Shown here: positions 43,554 to 53,187 of the stretch, piece after piece
How the letters are laid out: each line of letters begins with the position of its first letter
Numbering within the stretch: position 1 is the stretch's first letter
From: Citrobacter sp. wls619
Lineage (GTDB): Bacteria > Pseudomonadota > Gammaproteobacteria > Enterobacterales > Enterobacteriaceae
NCBI RefSeq assembly: GCF_005281345.1
Contig: NZ_SZXJ01000027.1
Location: 460,999 to 524,998 of the forward strand
Direction of reading: 5' to 3'
DNA length: 64,000 bases
Position numbers and translations under genes: made by a program
Notes under the pieces: model-generated
Told to the model about the DNA's origin: nothing
Database searches by the model: none
The model's input: only the letters and a program-made list of their open reading frames with translations

Positions 43554-45094
43554 TGACCCTCCGCTTTATCGCGTACTTCGGTGATATCGATAGCGTCAAT
43601 GCGGCTACTGTTAAACAGATTGAACTTGGTGTCCGAGCCGTGACAGCCGTCGCCGAAGGTGAAGCCGCACCCGTTTTTCTCCGGGAAAGCGTCACGCGCC
43701 ATTTCACGATGGCTGGTTGGGATCACAAAGCGGTCTTCGTAGTTGGCAATGGCCAAATAGCGGTACATCTCCTCAACCTGTTCAACGGTTAAGCCCACTT
43801 CCTCAACTGCACGGGTATCGGTTACACCTTCCACGGTTTGTGAGCGCATGTAGTGACGCATCGCCATCATGCGTTTCAGGGCGCGCAGTACGGGGCCGGT
43901 ATCACCTGCACTGAGCATGTTGGCGAGGTACTGGACCGGGATTCGCAGTGACTCAACCGCGGGCAGAATGTTGCCATTGTGCGGCAGACCACCGGCATCA
44001 GCGTAAGACTGAATCGGTGACAACGGCGGCACATACCAGACCATCGGCAGAGTGCGGTATTCCGGGTGCAGCGGCAGTGCCAGCTTCCAGTCCATCGCCA
44101 TTTTGTAAACCGGTGAACGCTGAGCCGCCTCAATCACGTTGTGCGGAATACCCTGTTTCAGCGCTTCTTCAATGACGGCCGGATCGTGCGGGTTAAGGAA
44201 CACATCGCACTGACGCTCATAAAGATCGGTTTCATGTTCGGTGCTGGCCGCTTCCTCAATGCGATCGGCGTCGTACAGCAGCACGCCAAGATAGCGGATA
44301 CGTCCGACGCAGGTTTCGGAACACACGGTAGGTTGGCCGGATTCAATACGTGGATAGCAGAAGATGCATTTTTCTGACTTGCCGCTCTTCCAGTTGAAGT
44401 AGATTTTTTTATACGGACAACCGCTGATGCACAAACGCCAGCCGCGGCACTTATCCTGGTCGATCAGCACGATGCCATCTTCTTCACGCTTATAGATAGC
44501 ACCACTCGGGCAGGTGGCGACACAGCTTGGGTTCAGGCAGTGTTCGCACAGGCGTGGCAAATACATCATGAAGGTGTTTTCAAACTGACCGTACATCTCC
44601 TTTTGCATCTTCTCGAAGTTACGGTCACGGGCACGTTTTGAGAATTCACCGCCAAGTAATTCTTCCCAGTTGGGGCCCCAGATAATTTTGTCCATCCGTT
44701 TACCATCAATCAGCGAACGCGGGCGGGCGGTGGGCTGATTTTTGCCTTCCGGCGCACTGTGCAGATGCTGGTAATCGTAGGTAAACGGTTCGTAATAATC
44801 ATCGATTTGTGGAATGACAGGGTTGGCGAAGATTTTGGTGATCACCCCCATCTTGCCGCCCAGACGCGGTCTGATTTTACCGTTAACATCGCGCACCCAG
44901 CCGCCTTGCCACTCTTCCTGGTCCTCCCAGTTTTTCGGGTAACCAATGCCGGGTTTGGTTTCGACGTTGTTAAACCACGCATATTCCATCCCTTCACGCC
45001 CGGTCCAGACGTTTTTACAGGTGACGGAGCAGGTGTGGCAGCCGATGCACTTATCCAGATTCAGTACCATGCCTACCTGTGAGCGTATTTTCAT
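43550..45094 (-). CDS. narY: Nitrate reductase 2 beta subunit NarY
   Basis: 514 residues, equal to E. coli NarY. Electron-transfer subunit with three [4Fe-4S] and one [3Fe-4S] cluster: CIGCHTCSVTCKNVW (16-30), CEHCLNPSCVATCPSG, CRGWRLCISGCPYKK (Trp in the [3Fe-4S] motif as in NarH/NarY) and CIFCYPRIESGQPTVCSETCVGR. Located on the cytoplasmic face with NarZ. Overlaps both neighbouring genes of the operon. Confidence 0.95.
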   Translation of the reverse strand: MKIRSQVGMVLNLDKCIGCHTCSVTCKNVWTGREGMEYAWFNNVETKPGIGYPKNWEDQEEWQGGWVRDVNGKIRPRLGGKMGVITKIFANPVIPQIDDYYEPFTYDYQHLHSAPEGKNQPTARPRSLIDGKRMDKIIWGPNWEELLGGEFSKRARDRNFEKMQKEMYGQFENTFMMYLPRLCEHCLNPSCVATCPSGAIYKREEDGIVLIDQDKCRGWRLCISGCPYKKIYFNWKSGKSEKCIFCYPRIESGQPTVCSETCVGRIRYLGVLLYDADRIEEAASTEHETDLYERQCDVFLNPHDPAVIEEALKQGIPHNVIEAAQRSPVYKMAMDWKLALPLHPEYRTLPMVWYVPPLSPIQSYADAGGLPHNGNILPAVESLRIPVQYLANMLSAGDTGPVLRALKRMMAMRHYMRSQTVEGVTDTRAVEEVGLTVEQVEEMYRYLAIANYEDRFVIPTSHREMARDAFPEKNGCGFTFGDGCHGSDTKFNLFNSSRIDAIDITEVRDKAEGQ

Positions 45095-48000
45095 TTTTTC
45101 GCCTCCTGTACCTGATCGCGACCTTCATCATCCAGCCAGTTAATATTTTTCATTTTCCTAATCATGATGAACTCATCGCGGTTAGAGCCGACTGTTCCGT
45201 AATAGTTGAAGCTGTATGCCAACTGCGCATAGCCGCCAATCATGTGGGTCGGTTTAGGACACACACGGGTGACGGAGTTATGAATACCGCCGCGCATTCC
45301 GGTGACTTCGGAACCGGGTATATTCATGATTCGTTCCTGTGCGTGGTACATCATGGTCATGCCTGGCGGTACACGCTGGCTGACCACCGCGCGTGCGGTC
45401 AGGGCTCCGTTTGCATTGAAAGCTTCGATCCAGTCGTTGTCTTCAATACCTAACTCCTTAGCATCAGTTTCACTGATCCAGACAATCGGCCCGCCACGCG
45501 ACAGCGTCAGCATCAGCAGGTTTTCACTGTAGGTAGAGTGGATGCCCCATTTCTGGTGCGGCGTCAGGAAGTTGAGCGCTTTCTCCGGGAAGCCGTTTGG
45601 CGGGATCTCACGCATTTCGCTGACGCTACGGGTATCAATGGGTGGACGATAAGCCACCAGACTTTCGCCGAAGGCGCGCATCCACGCGTGATCCTGATAC
45701 AGTTGCTGTCGACCCGACAGGGTGCGCCATGGGATCAGCTCATGCACGTTGGTATAGCCTGCGTTATAAGAGACATGCTCGCTTTCAAGACCCGACCAGG
45801 TCGGACTGGAGATGATTTTGCGCGGCTGCGCCTGAATGTCGCGAAAACGAATCTTTTCGTCTTCTTTGTTCAACGCCAGATGCGTATGGTCCCGACCGGT
45901 CATTGCCCCCAGTGCTTGCCAGGCTTTCACCGCCACCTGGCCGTTGGTTTCCGGCGCCAGCGCGAGGATCACTTCCGAGGCATCCAGCGCGGTGTCGATC
46001 AGCGGGCGGCCTTTCGCCGGACCTTCGCGCTTGGTGTAATTCAACTTGCCGAGGAAATCGACTTCCGCCTGGGTATTCCACGCAATACCTTTCCCACCGT
46101 TACCGAGCTTGTCCATCAACGGCCCGAGCGAGGTGAAGCGTTCGTAAGTGGCGGGATAATCACGCTCCACAACGGCAATATTGGGCGCAGTCTTACCCGG
46201 AATAAGGTCGCATTCGCCTTTACGCCAGTCCAGGATATCAAACGGCTGCGCCAGTTCTGCCGGGGAGTCGTGCTGCAGCGGTTGCAGTACCACATCGGTT
46301 TCTTGCCCCAGATGGCCGACGCAGACCTCAGAAAACACCTTGGCGATGCCTTTATAAATTTCCCAGTCGCTTTTTGACTCCCAGGCAGGATCGACTGCAG
46401 CCGACAGCGGGTGAATAAACGGATGCATATCCGAGGTGTTCATATCGTCTTTTTCATACCAGGTGGCGGTAGGCAACACGATATCGGAGAACAGACAGGT
46501 GCTGGACATGCGGAAGTCGAGCGTCACCAACAGGTCGAGCTTGCCTTCAATCGCCGCCGACTGCCATTCCACTTCTTCCGGTTTAATGCCATCGGTTTCG
46601 CCAAGCGCTTCACCCTGAATCCCACTTTCAGTACCCAGCAGATATTTGAGCATGTATTCATGCCCTTTACCGGAAGAGCCCAACAGGTTAGAACGCCAGA
46701 CGAACAGGTTACGTGGATGGTTTTGGCCGCTGTCAGGTTGTTCGCAGGCAAAGCGGATATCACCGGACTTCAGCGCCTGCGCGGTGTATTCAGCAGGGGA
46801 TAATCCCGCTTGTTGCGCCTTTGCTTTTACCGTGAGTGGGTTAAGGTTGAGCTGCGGGGCAGACGGTAACCAGCCCATCCGCTCGGCGCGGACGTTGAAG
46901 TCGATCAGATGCCCGGTGAACTTCGAGGCATCGGCCAACGGAGAGAGCAGCTCCTGCGCGGTGACTTTCTCATAACGCCACTGGCTGGAGTGGTTGTAGA
47001 AAAACGAGGTGCTGTTCATCTGGCGCGGTGGACGGTTCCAGTCCAGCGCAAAGGCCAGTGGCAGCCAGCCGGTTTGCGGACGCAGTTTCTCCTGACCCAC
47101 ATAGTGGGCCCAGCCGCCGCCGCTTTGTCCGACGCAGCCGCAGAACACCAGGATGTTGATCATCCCTCGATAGTTCATGTCCATGTGGTACCAGTGGTTT
47201 ACACCCGCACCGAGGATGATCATCGAGCGACCGTGGGTTTTGTGTGCGGTATCGGCAAACTCACGGGCGATTTGTTCGATATGACGGCTCGGAACACCCG
47301 TAATTTGTTCGCCCCAGGCCGGGGTGTAGGCTTTAACTTCGCTGTAATCTTGTGCGCTATGAACGTCATCCAGACCACGGTCGAGGCCGTAATTCGCCAG
47401 CACCAGGTCATAGACGCTGACCACCGGACAAACGCTGCCATCCGCGAGGGTGAGACGTTTTACCGGCAATTGTCGAATCAGCACCGGTTCCTGCTTCACG
47501 CTGCGAAAATGTGGGTTTTCATTGCCGCCAAAGTAAGGGAAGGCGACACCGGCCACGTCATCGTGCTGTCCGAGCAATGACAACGACAGCTCTGTTTCCG
47601 CGCCAGCCGCCAGCGGCTCCAGGTTCCATTTCCCTTTTTCACCCCAACGAAAGCCAATCGAACCGTTTGGCACGACCAGTTCACCGTTGCTGTTAAACGC
47701 TACGGTTTTCCATTCCGGGTTGTTGGTTTCACCCAGACCATCAACCAGGTCTGAAGCGCGCATCATTCGACCAGGGACAAAACTACCATCTTCGCGGCCA
47801 TCCAGCAGGACCAGCATGGGCATATCGGTGTAGCGGCGGCAGTAATTGAGGAAGTAATCGCTGGGTTTGTCGAGGTGGAATTCTTTGAGGATCACGTGCC
47901 CCATGGCCATGGCCAGTGCGCTGTCGGTCCCTTGTTTCGGCGCCAGCCACTGGTCGCATAACTTGGCGACCTCTGAGTAGTCCGGCGTAATGGCAATTGT

Positions 48001-48831
48001 CTTGGTGCCTTTATAACGCACTTCCGTAAAGAAGTGGGCGTCTGGCGTACGGGTTTGTGGGACGTTTGAGCCCCAGGCAATGATATAGCTGGAGTTATAC
48101 CAGTCGGCTGACTCCGGAACGTCGGTCTGCTCACCCCAGGTCATGGGTGACGCCGGCGGTAAATCGCAGTACCAGTCATAGAAGCTCAGGCAGGTTCCAC
48201 CCAGCAGCGAGAGGTAACGCGTCCCCGCAGCGTAGGAAACCATCGACATGGCGGGAATCGGTGAGAATCCGGCCACCCGGTCCGGGCCATAGGTTTTTAC
48301 CGTCCAGACGTTGGCGGCGGCAATCAGTTGGTTTAGCTCTTTCCAGTTGGAACGAATAAACCCGCCGCGCCCGCGCACCTGTTTGTAGCTCTGGCATTTT
48401 TGCGGGTCGTTCATAATAGATTCCCAGGCCAGCACCGGGTCGGGCTGGCGGGACAGGGCGTCGCGCCACAGTTCGATCAACCGTTTACGTACCAGCGGGT
48501 ATTTCAGGCGGTTAGCGCTGTAGAGATACCAGGAATAGCTGGCACCGCGCGGGCAGCCGCGTGGCTCATGATTGGGCAGATCGGGACGGGTTCGCGGGTA
48601 GTCAGTTTGTTGTGTTTCCCAGGTCACAAGTCCGTTTTTAACGTAGATTTTCCAGCTGCATGAGCCGGTACAGTTCACGCCGTGGGTAGACCGCACAATT
48701 TTGTCGAACTGCCAGCGTTGACGATAGCTGTCTTCCCAGTCCCGGTTGGTGTGCATCACTTGCCCATGCCCCTCGGCAAACGTCTCGCCCTTTTGTTTAA
48801 AGTAGCGAAAGCGATCCAACAGTTTACTCAT
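45091..48831 (-). CDS. narZ: Nitrate reductase 2 alpha subunit NarZ
   Basis: 1246 residues, equal to E. coli NarZ. Catalytic Mo-bis-MGD subunit that reduces nitrate to nitrite in the cytoplasm. The N-terminal [4Fe-4S] motif with His ligand, HGVNCTGSCSWKIYVKNG, and the Mo-ligand region YNSSYIIAWGSNVPQTRTPDAHF are visible. The start MSKLLDRFRYFKQKGETFAEGHGQ is typical. It is encoded first in narZYWV, 55 bp after narU. In E. coli this set is expressed at a low level under sigma-S control rather than by nitrate. It appears intact. Confidence 0.96.
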   Translation of the reverse strand: MSKLLDRFRYFKQKGETFAEGHGQVMHTNRDWEDSYRQRWQFDKIVRSTHGVNCTGSCSWKIYVKNGLVTWETQQTDYPRTRPDLPNHEPRGCPRGASYSWYLYSANRLKYPLVRKRLIELWRDALSRQPDPVLAWESIMNDPQKCQSYKQVRGRGGFIRSNWKELNQLIAAANVWTVKTYGPDRVAGFSPIPAMSMVSYAAGTRYLSLLGGTCLSFYDWYCDLPPASPMTWGEQTDVPESADWYNSSYIIAWGSNVPQTRTPDAHFFTEVRYKGTKTIAITPDYSEVAKLCDQWLAPKQGTDSALAMAMGHVILKEFHLDKPSDYFLNYCRRYTDMPMLVLLDGREDGSFVPGRMMRASDLVDGLGETNNPEWKTVAFNSNGELVVPNGSIGFRWGEKGKWNLEPLAAGAETELSLSLLGQHDDVAGVAFPYFGGNENPHFRSVKQEPVLIRQLPVKRLTLADGSVCPVVSVYDLVLANYGLDRGLDDVHSAQDYSEVKAYTPAWGEQITGVPSRHIEQIAREFADTAHKTHGRSMIILGAGVNHWYHMDMNYRGMINILVFCGCVGQSGGGWAHYVGQEKLRPQTGWLPLAFALDWNRPPRQMNSTSFFYNHSSQWRYEKVTAQELLSPLADASKFTGHLIDFNVRAERMGWLPSAPQLNLNPLTVKAKAQQAGLSPAEYTAQALKSGDIRFACEQPDSGQNHPRNLFVWRSNLLGSSGKGHEYMLKYLLGTESGIQGEALGETDGIKPEEVEWQSAAIEGKLDLLVTLDFRMSSTCLFSDIVLPTATWYEKDDMNTSDMHPFIHPLSAAVDPAWESKSDWEIYKGIAKVFSEVCVGHLGQETDVVLQPLQHDSPAELAQPFDILDWRKGECDLIPGKTAPNIAVVERDYPATYERFTSLGPLMDKLGNGGKGIAWNTQAEVDFLGKLNYTKREGPAKGRPLIDTALDASEVILALAPETNGQVAVKAWQALGAMTGRDHTHLALNKEDEKIRFRDIQAQPRKIISSPTWSGLESEHVSYNAGYTNVHELIPWRTLSGRQQLYQDHAWMRAFGESLVAYRPPIDTRSVSEMREIPPNGFPEKALNFLTPHQKWGIHSTYSENLLMLTLSRGGPIVWISETDAKELGIEDNDWIEAFNANGALTARAVVSQRVPPGMTMMYHAQERIMNIPGSEVTGMRGGIHNSVTRVCPKPTHMIGGYAQLAYSFNYYGTVGSNRDEFIMIRKMKNINWLDDEGRDQVQEAKK

Positions 48832-48886
48832 GACATTTCTCCTGCTCCTAATGGACGCTGCCTACGATCTGCAGGCCAAATAGTTG

Positions 48887-50272
48887 TTATTTTTTTTGCG
48901 ATTTGCGGCCATAGACCAACCAGGTCACCAGCACGCAGACGATGTAAAACACTAAAAAGATTTTCATTGCCCCGACCGGCGAACCGGTCAGCGCCAGAGA
49001 AGAACCAAAGGCTTTTGGAATGAAGAAGCCACCCACAGCGCCGATGGCGGAGATAAAACCCAGTGCCGCTGCGGTATCGGTCACCGCTTCACGCTGAGCT
49101 TGTTCTTCCGTTCCACCCTGTAGCTTCACGCGGTAGATGGTGATTTTGCGAAAGATCACCGCAATCATCTGGAAGGTTGAACCGCTGCCCAGTCCCGCGG
49201 TCAGGAACAAGCCCATGAACACCAGATAGAAGGCAACAAAATTTCCTTCTCCTGAGCCGGGGAGGGTAAGAAACAGCAGCGCACTAAACAGCGCCATAAA
49301 GATGAAGTTGATTAACGTGACCCGTACTCCGCCGAACTTGTCAGAGATAACGCCGCCCGCCGAACGTGCCAGTGCGCCGATAAACGGCCCAAAGAACGCC
49401 AGTTGCAGAATATTTACGTCGGGGAACTGGGTTTTCGCTAGCATGGCAAAACCGGCTGAAAAGCCGATAAACGAACCGAAAGTGGCGAGGTACAACAGGC
49501 TTAGCAGCCACAGATGAAAGCGTTTGAGGACCGGTAACTGAGAGGCGATTGAGGCCTTCGAACTGGCGATGTCATTCATTCCCACACCCGCAGCCAGCGT
49601 TGAGAGCAGCAGCAGCGGAACCCAAATCCATGCGGCGTTTGCCAGTGACAATAAAGAACCGTCAGGCTGCGGTACGCCTTGTACCCCTAAAAAGGTAAAC
49701 AGGGGCAGGAAAATGACTAACGGCGCGATTAACTGCATCACGCTGACGCCAAGGTTACCGAGACCGCCATTCACGCCCAGCGCACTGCCTTGCTTCGCTT
49801 TCGGGAAGAAGAAACTGATATTCCCCATACTGGAGGCAAAATTGGCACCGGCAAAACCACACATCAACGCAATGATGATAAATACACCGAAAGGAGTAGC
49901 GGTATTTTGCACAGCGAAACCGAGCCATACACAGGGAATAACCAGGATTATCGTACTAAAAACGGTCCAACGGCGGCCGCCAAATATAGGTACCATAAAG
50001 GAGTAGGGGACGCGTAATATTGCGCCAGACAGAGAGGGTAATGCCGTTAATAAAAAGAGTTGATCGGTGGTGAAATTAAAACCAATTTTATTCAGGTTGA
50101 CAGCAACGGCGCTAAACAACATCCAGACGCAGAACGCGAGTAGTAAGCAACTCACTGATATCCAGAGGTTTCTTCGCGCAATGTGTTTGCCTTTATTTTC
50201 CCAAAAAGCGGGATTTTCTGGTTTCCAGTCAGTCAAAAGATAACGATTATTCTTCTCATTTGTTGATGGCAT
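48887..50272 (-). CDS. narU: Nitrate/nitrite transporter NarU
   Basis: 461 residues, MFS nitrate-nitrite porter (NNP) family with 12 helices. Two NNP signatures: GANFASSMGNISFFFPKAKQGSALGVNGGLGNLGVSVMQ and the second-half GLFLTAGLGSGSTFQMIAVIFRK. It imports nitrate, and exchanges it with or expels nitrite, for NarZ. It starts the minus-strand narUZYWV set. The 207 bp upstream hold its promoter; a CTATCCT stretch near 50370 resembles a sigma-S type -10 but I rate it weak. Confidence 0.94.
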   Translation of the reverse strand: MPSTNEKNNRYLLTDWKPENPAFWENKGKHIARRNLWISVSCLLLAFCVWMLFSAVAVNLNKIGFNFTTDQLFLLTALPSLSGAILRVPYSFMVPIFGGRRWTVFSTIILVIPCVWLGFAVQNTATPFGVFIIIALMCGFAGANFASSMGNISFFFPKAKQGSALGVNGGLGNLGVSVMQLIAPLVIFLPLFTFLGVQGVPQPDGSLLSLANAAWIWVPLLLLSTLAAGVGMNDIASSKASIASQLPVLKRFHLWLLSLLYLATFGSFIGFSAGFAMLAKTQFPDVNILQLAFFGPFIGALARSAGGVISDKFGGVRVTLINFIFMALFSALLFLTLPGSGEGNFVAFYLVFMGLFLTAGLGSGSTFQMIAVIFRKITIYRVKLQGGTEEQAQREAVTDTAAALGFISAIGAVGGFFIPKAFGSSLALTGSPVGAMKIFLVFYIVCVLVTWLVYGRKSQKK

Positions 50273-50479
50273 ATTTTCCTCACATGCGCACGTCGTTCAA
50301 TAAATAAACGCCTGGGGTTCCGCACTGGTGCTGATTAGAAATTATTGAAAAGTTTTAGGAATATTGACTGAAAGGATAGATAAAAAAGCGCAATAACGCG
50401 GCGTGTCAGAGGAATAACATGTTGCTTAAGTGTTACTAATTGTAAATTGAAAAGGTGTATTGTTAATTCATGTATAACA

Positions 50480-51058
50480 TCAAATAAATAACTCCAGCGT
50501 TATCATGCGATCCAGGTGGCGATCGAAAGCCGGATCGGCCATTTCTGCAAAGCCCAGCATATACATCCCATCCAGTCCGCACACCAGCGCAATTAAACGC
50601 CAGGCGACGTCGGCGGCATCAGGCGCTGAGGAGAACTCGCCGGCTTTCTGCCCGTGGGTAATGATCGCGGCGGTTTCTTCATGCCACATACGCATTGTGA
50701 GCAGGTAAGCGCTTTTGATTTCCGGGTCCTTATCGGCGAGGATCTGCGCTTCGCGCCACAGCTTGATATACGGTTCGAACCCACCGTCTTCACTTCCCAA
50801 CATGGCATGAAGTCGTTCACGATAAGTTGCGTTTTCGCTGACCAGTTCGGCATCAAGAAGGGTGCGGATCAGGCGCACAAAGGCCTGGGATTTGAGTTCA
50901 CCGGCAGAGGTAAAATGATGATGCAGTTGCCCGGTCGCTACCTGAGCCTCTGCGGCAATACGTCTCACGGTCATGGCGGAAAATCCTTCTTCAAGCGCCA
51001 CGCGCATTGCCGCCTGCAGGATCAATTCCCGACGTTCATCCCGATTCATATAGCTCAT
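50480..51058 (-). CDS. smvR: TetR-family repressor SmvR
   Basis: 192 residues. N-terminal TetR HTH (REL ILQAAMRVALEEGFSAMTVRRIAAEAQVATGQLHHHFTSAGEL) and a helical ligand domain of the BetI type (AWRLIALVCGLDGMYMLGFAEM). It is divergent from smvA with 117 bp between, where two related palindromes lie. In Klebsiella and other enterics SmvR represses smvA, and its loss gives biocide tolerance. It lies 207 bp beyond the narU start on the same strand, convergent with nothing. Confidence 0.88.
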   Translation of the reverse strand: MSYMNRDERRELILQAAMRVALEEGFSAMTVRRIAAEAQVATGQLHHHFTSAGELKSQAFVRLIRTLLDAELVSENATYRERLHAMLGSEDGGFEPYIKLWREAQILADKDPEIKSAYLLTMRMWHEETAAIITHGQKAGEFSSAPDAADVAWRLIALVCGLDGMYMLGFAEMADPAFDRHLDRMITLELFI

Positions 51059-51100
51059 ACTACCTCCCTATATTCACATTATTGGCAGTTTAACAAAAAG

Positions 51101-51153
51101 TTGGACATACGTTCAATTTTCCGTAGGATCGCTAAAGCTGGACATGTGTCCAG
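51101..51153 (+). promoter_or_regulatory. smvA promoter with two SmvR operators
   Basis: Operator 1, TTGGACATACGTTCAA (51101-51116, imperfect), and operator 2, CTGGACATGTGTCCAG (51138-51153, seven-base perfect arms), have centres 37 bp apart. A promoter TTGGAC, 17 nt, TAGGAT (51101-51129) starts within operator 1. So a TetR dimer at either site would block transcription. Confidence 0.6.
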
Positions 51154-51175
51154 TTTCAGTTTTGTAGGGAGTTTT

Positions 51176-52663
51176 ATGTTTCGTCAGTGGTTAACGTTAG
51201 TGATTATTGTGCTGGTCTACATCCCTGTTGCGATTGATGCAACGGTGCTGCACGTTGCCGCGCCCACGCTGAGTATGACGCTGGGTGCCAGTGGTAACGA
51301 GCTGCTGTGGATCATTGATATCTATTCTCTGGTGATGGCCGGTATGGTGTTACCGATGGGGGCGTTGGGCGATCGCATCGGTTTTAAACGTTTGCTGATG
51401 CTGGGTGGTGGGCTATTTGGTCTGGCTTCGCTGGCTGCCGCGTTTGCGCACAGTGCCGGCTGGCTAATCGCAACCCGGGCCGTGCTGGCCATTGGTGCAG
51501 CGATGATCGTTCCGGCGACGCTGGCAGGTATTCGCGCCACCTTTGCCGAACAACGTCATCGCAATATGGCGCTTGGCGTCTGGGCTGCCGTCGGTTCCGG
51601 CGGTGCGGCATTTGGTCCCTTAGTCGGTGGTATGTTGCTGGAGCATTTCTACTGGGGCTCTGTGTTCTTAATCAATGTGCCCATTGTTCTGGTGGTGATG
51701 GCCTTGACCGCACGTTACGTGCCACGCCAGACCGGGCGCCGGGGTCAGTCGTTAAATTTTGGCCATGCGATTATGTTGATCGTGGCGATTTTACTGCTGG
51801 TTTACAGTGCTAAAACGGCGCTAAAAGGGCATATGGCGACCGGGGTTATCGTATTGACGCTGCTAACCGGAGCAGTGCTGTTGTGGAAATTTGTGCGTAT
51901 TCAGCTTGCGGCCTCACGTCCGATGATTGATATGCGATTGTTCACCCATCGCATTATCTTAAGCGGCGTGGTAATGGCGATGACGGCGATGATCACCCTG
52001 GTGGGGTTTGAGCTTCTGATGGCCCAGGAATTACAGTTTGTTCATGGATTAACGCCGTATCAGGCGGGGCTGTTTATGCTACCCGTCATGCTGGCGAGTG
52101 GCTTCAGCGGCCCGATTGCCGGTATGTTGGTTTCACGGCTGGGATTGCGCTGCGTGGCAACGGCAGGGATGGCGTTGAGTGCAGTCAGTTTCTACGGTCT
52201 GGCAATGACGGATTTCAGCACTCAGCAGATCCAGGCCTGGATATTAATGGCATTACTGGGGTTCAGTGCCGCCAGCGCGCTACTGGCCTCAACGGCGGCC
52301 ATTATGGCGGCAGCCCCGGCTGAAAAAGCCGCCGCTGCAGGGGCTATCGAAACCATGGCCTATGAACTGGGGGCCGGCCTTGGGATCGCGATTTTTGGTC
52401 TCTTGCTAAGCCGTAGTTTTTCCGCGTCGATTCTACCGCCTGCCGGCCTCAATGCGCAGGAGCTGGAACGTGCTTCATCGTCAATGGGTGAGGCGGTGCA
52501 ATTAGCACATTCGCTTTCGCCGTCTCTTAGCGACGCGTTGCTTGCAGCTGCCAGAGAAGCATTTACCTGGTCGCACAGCGTGGCATTGAGCAGCGCTGGC
52601 AGCATGCTTATCGTATTAGCGGTAGGGATGTGGTTCAGCCTGGCAAAAGTGAACCGTCAATAA
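51176..52663 (+). CDS. smvA: MFS efflux pump SmvA
   Basis: 495 residues from the ATG at 51176 (AGGGAG upstream; the frame is open from 50654, across smvR, but that part is not protein-like). DHA2-family exporter with 14 helices: WLIVIDIYSLVMAGM-type helix 2 (LLWIIDIYSLVMAGMVLPMGALGDRIGFKRLLMLGGG) and motif C region GAAFGPLVGGMLLEHFYWGSVFLINVPI. In Salmonella SmvA pumps methyl viologen, acriflavine and cationic biocides. Its repressor gene is divergent. Confidence 0.93.
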   Translation: MFRQWLTLVIIVLVYIPVAIDATVLHVAAPTLSMTLGASGNELLWIIDIYSLVMAGMVLPMGALGDRIGFKRLLMLGGGLFGLASLAAAFAHSAGWLIATRAVLAIGAAMIVPATLAGIRATFAEQRHRNMALGVWAAVGSGGAAFGPLVGGMLLEHFYWGSVFLINVPIVLVVMALTARYVPRQTGRRGQSLNFGHAIMLIVAILLLVYSAKTALKGHMATGVIVLTLLTGAVLLWKFVRIQLAASRPMIDMRLFTHRIILSGVVMAMTAMITLVGFELLMAQELQFVHGLTPYQAGLFMLPVMLASGFSGPIAGMLVSRLGLRCVATAGMALSAVSFYGLAMTDFSTQQIQAWILMALLGFSAASALLASTAAIMAAAPAEKAAAAGAIETMAYELGAGLGIAIFGLLLSRSFSASILPPAGLNAQELERASSSMGEAVQLAHSLSPSLSDALLAAAREAFTWSHSVALSSAGSMLIVLAVGMWFSLAKVNRQ

Positions 52664-53104
52664 CTAGTGAGCTAAATGACAGGGGTAATCCATCGCTTCG
52701 ACCTCTTTTCCACTCAGGCGAGCGTATTGCCCCGTCAACCGCCAGAACGCAGGCTGTGTTTCGGTATAGATTTCAGCCGCCAGAATCAGACGGCGACGAT
52801 CCACCTCATTCAGCTCCAGCAATGTCCACGGAATAAAGTAGCGATCGCTATCGGTCAGTGTAAACCACAAGGGGCATCCACAGCCGGAACAGAAGAAACG
52901 TTCTCCGCGCGTTGATGAGGGAAAGTGCGAAGGTTCTGCTGAATCAGGGGACAGTAGTGGATGACCGCTGGCTTCCAGATACATGGCGACACCACCGGAC
53001 CATTTCTGGCACAGCGTGCAGTGGCAGGCATAGACATCAAGCATTTCGACGTTTACGGTAAAATGACTCTGTCCGCAAAGACAACGACCAGTGAACGTCT
53101 GCAC
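52664..53104 (-). CDS. GFA family zinc protein
   Basis: 146 residues. Glutathione-dependent formaldehyde-activating (GFA/CENP-V) fold with the zinc motifs CLCGQSHF (9-14 region), CHCTLCQKWSG and FCSGCGCPLWF. The true GFA function is unproven for most members. It is convergent with smvA (stops adjoin) and follows ompD on the same strand. Salmonella has an equivalent gene in this place. Confidence 0.85.
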   Translation of the reverse strand: MQTFTGRCLCGQSHFTVNVEMLDVYACHCTLCQKWSGGVAMYLEASGHPLLSPDSAEPSHFPSSTRGERFFCSGCGCPLWFTLTDSDRYFIPWTLLELNEVDRRRLILAAEIYTETQPAFWRLTGQYARLSGKEVEAMDYPCHLAH

Positions 53105-53140
53105 GGCATACTCCTTATGACCGAGTCTACATCAAGAGAA

Positions 53141-53167
53141 AAAGCCAGCCCTGGATGGACTGGCTTT
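53141..53167 (-). terminator. ompD terminator
   Basis: On the minus strand AAAGCCAG, loop, CTGGCTTT followed by a T-run, 20 bp after the ompD stop. Confidence 0.85.
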
Positions 53168-53187
53168 GTATTCAACTTACAACAAAA

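Noticed and set aside
50654..51175. Extension of the smvA frame upstream across smvR
   Set aside because: The 174 extra codons overlap smvR antisense, and ATG 51176 has a ribosome site and gives the known SmvA start.
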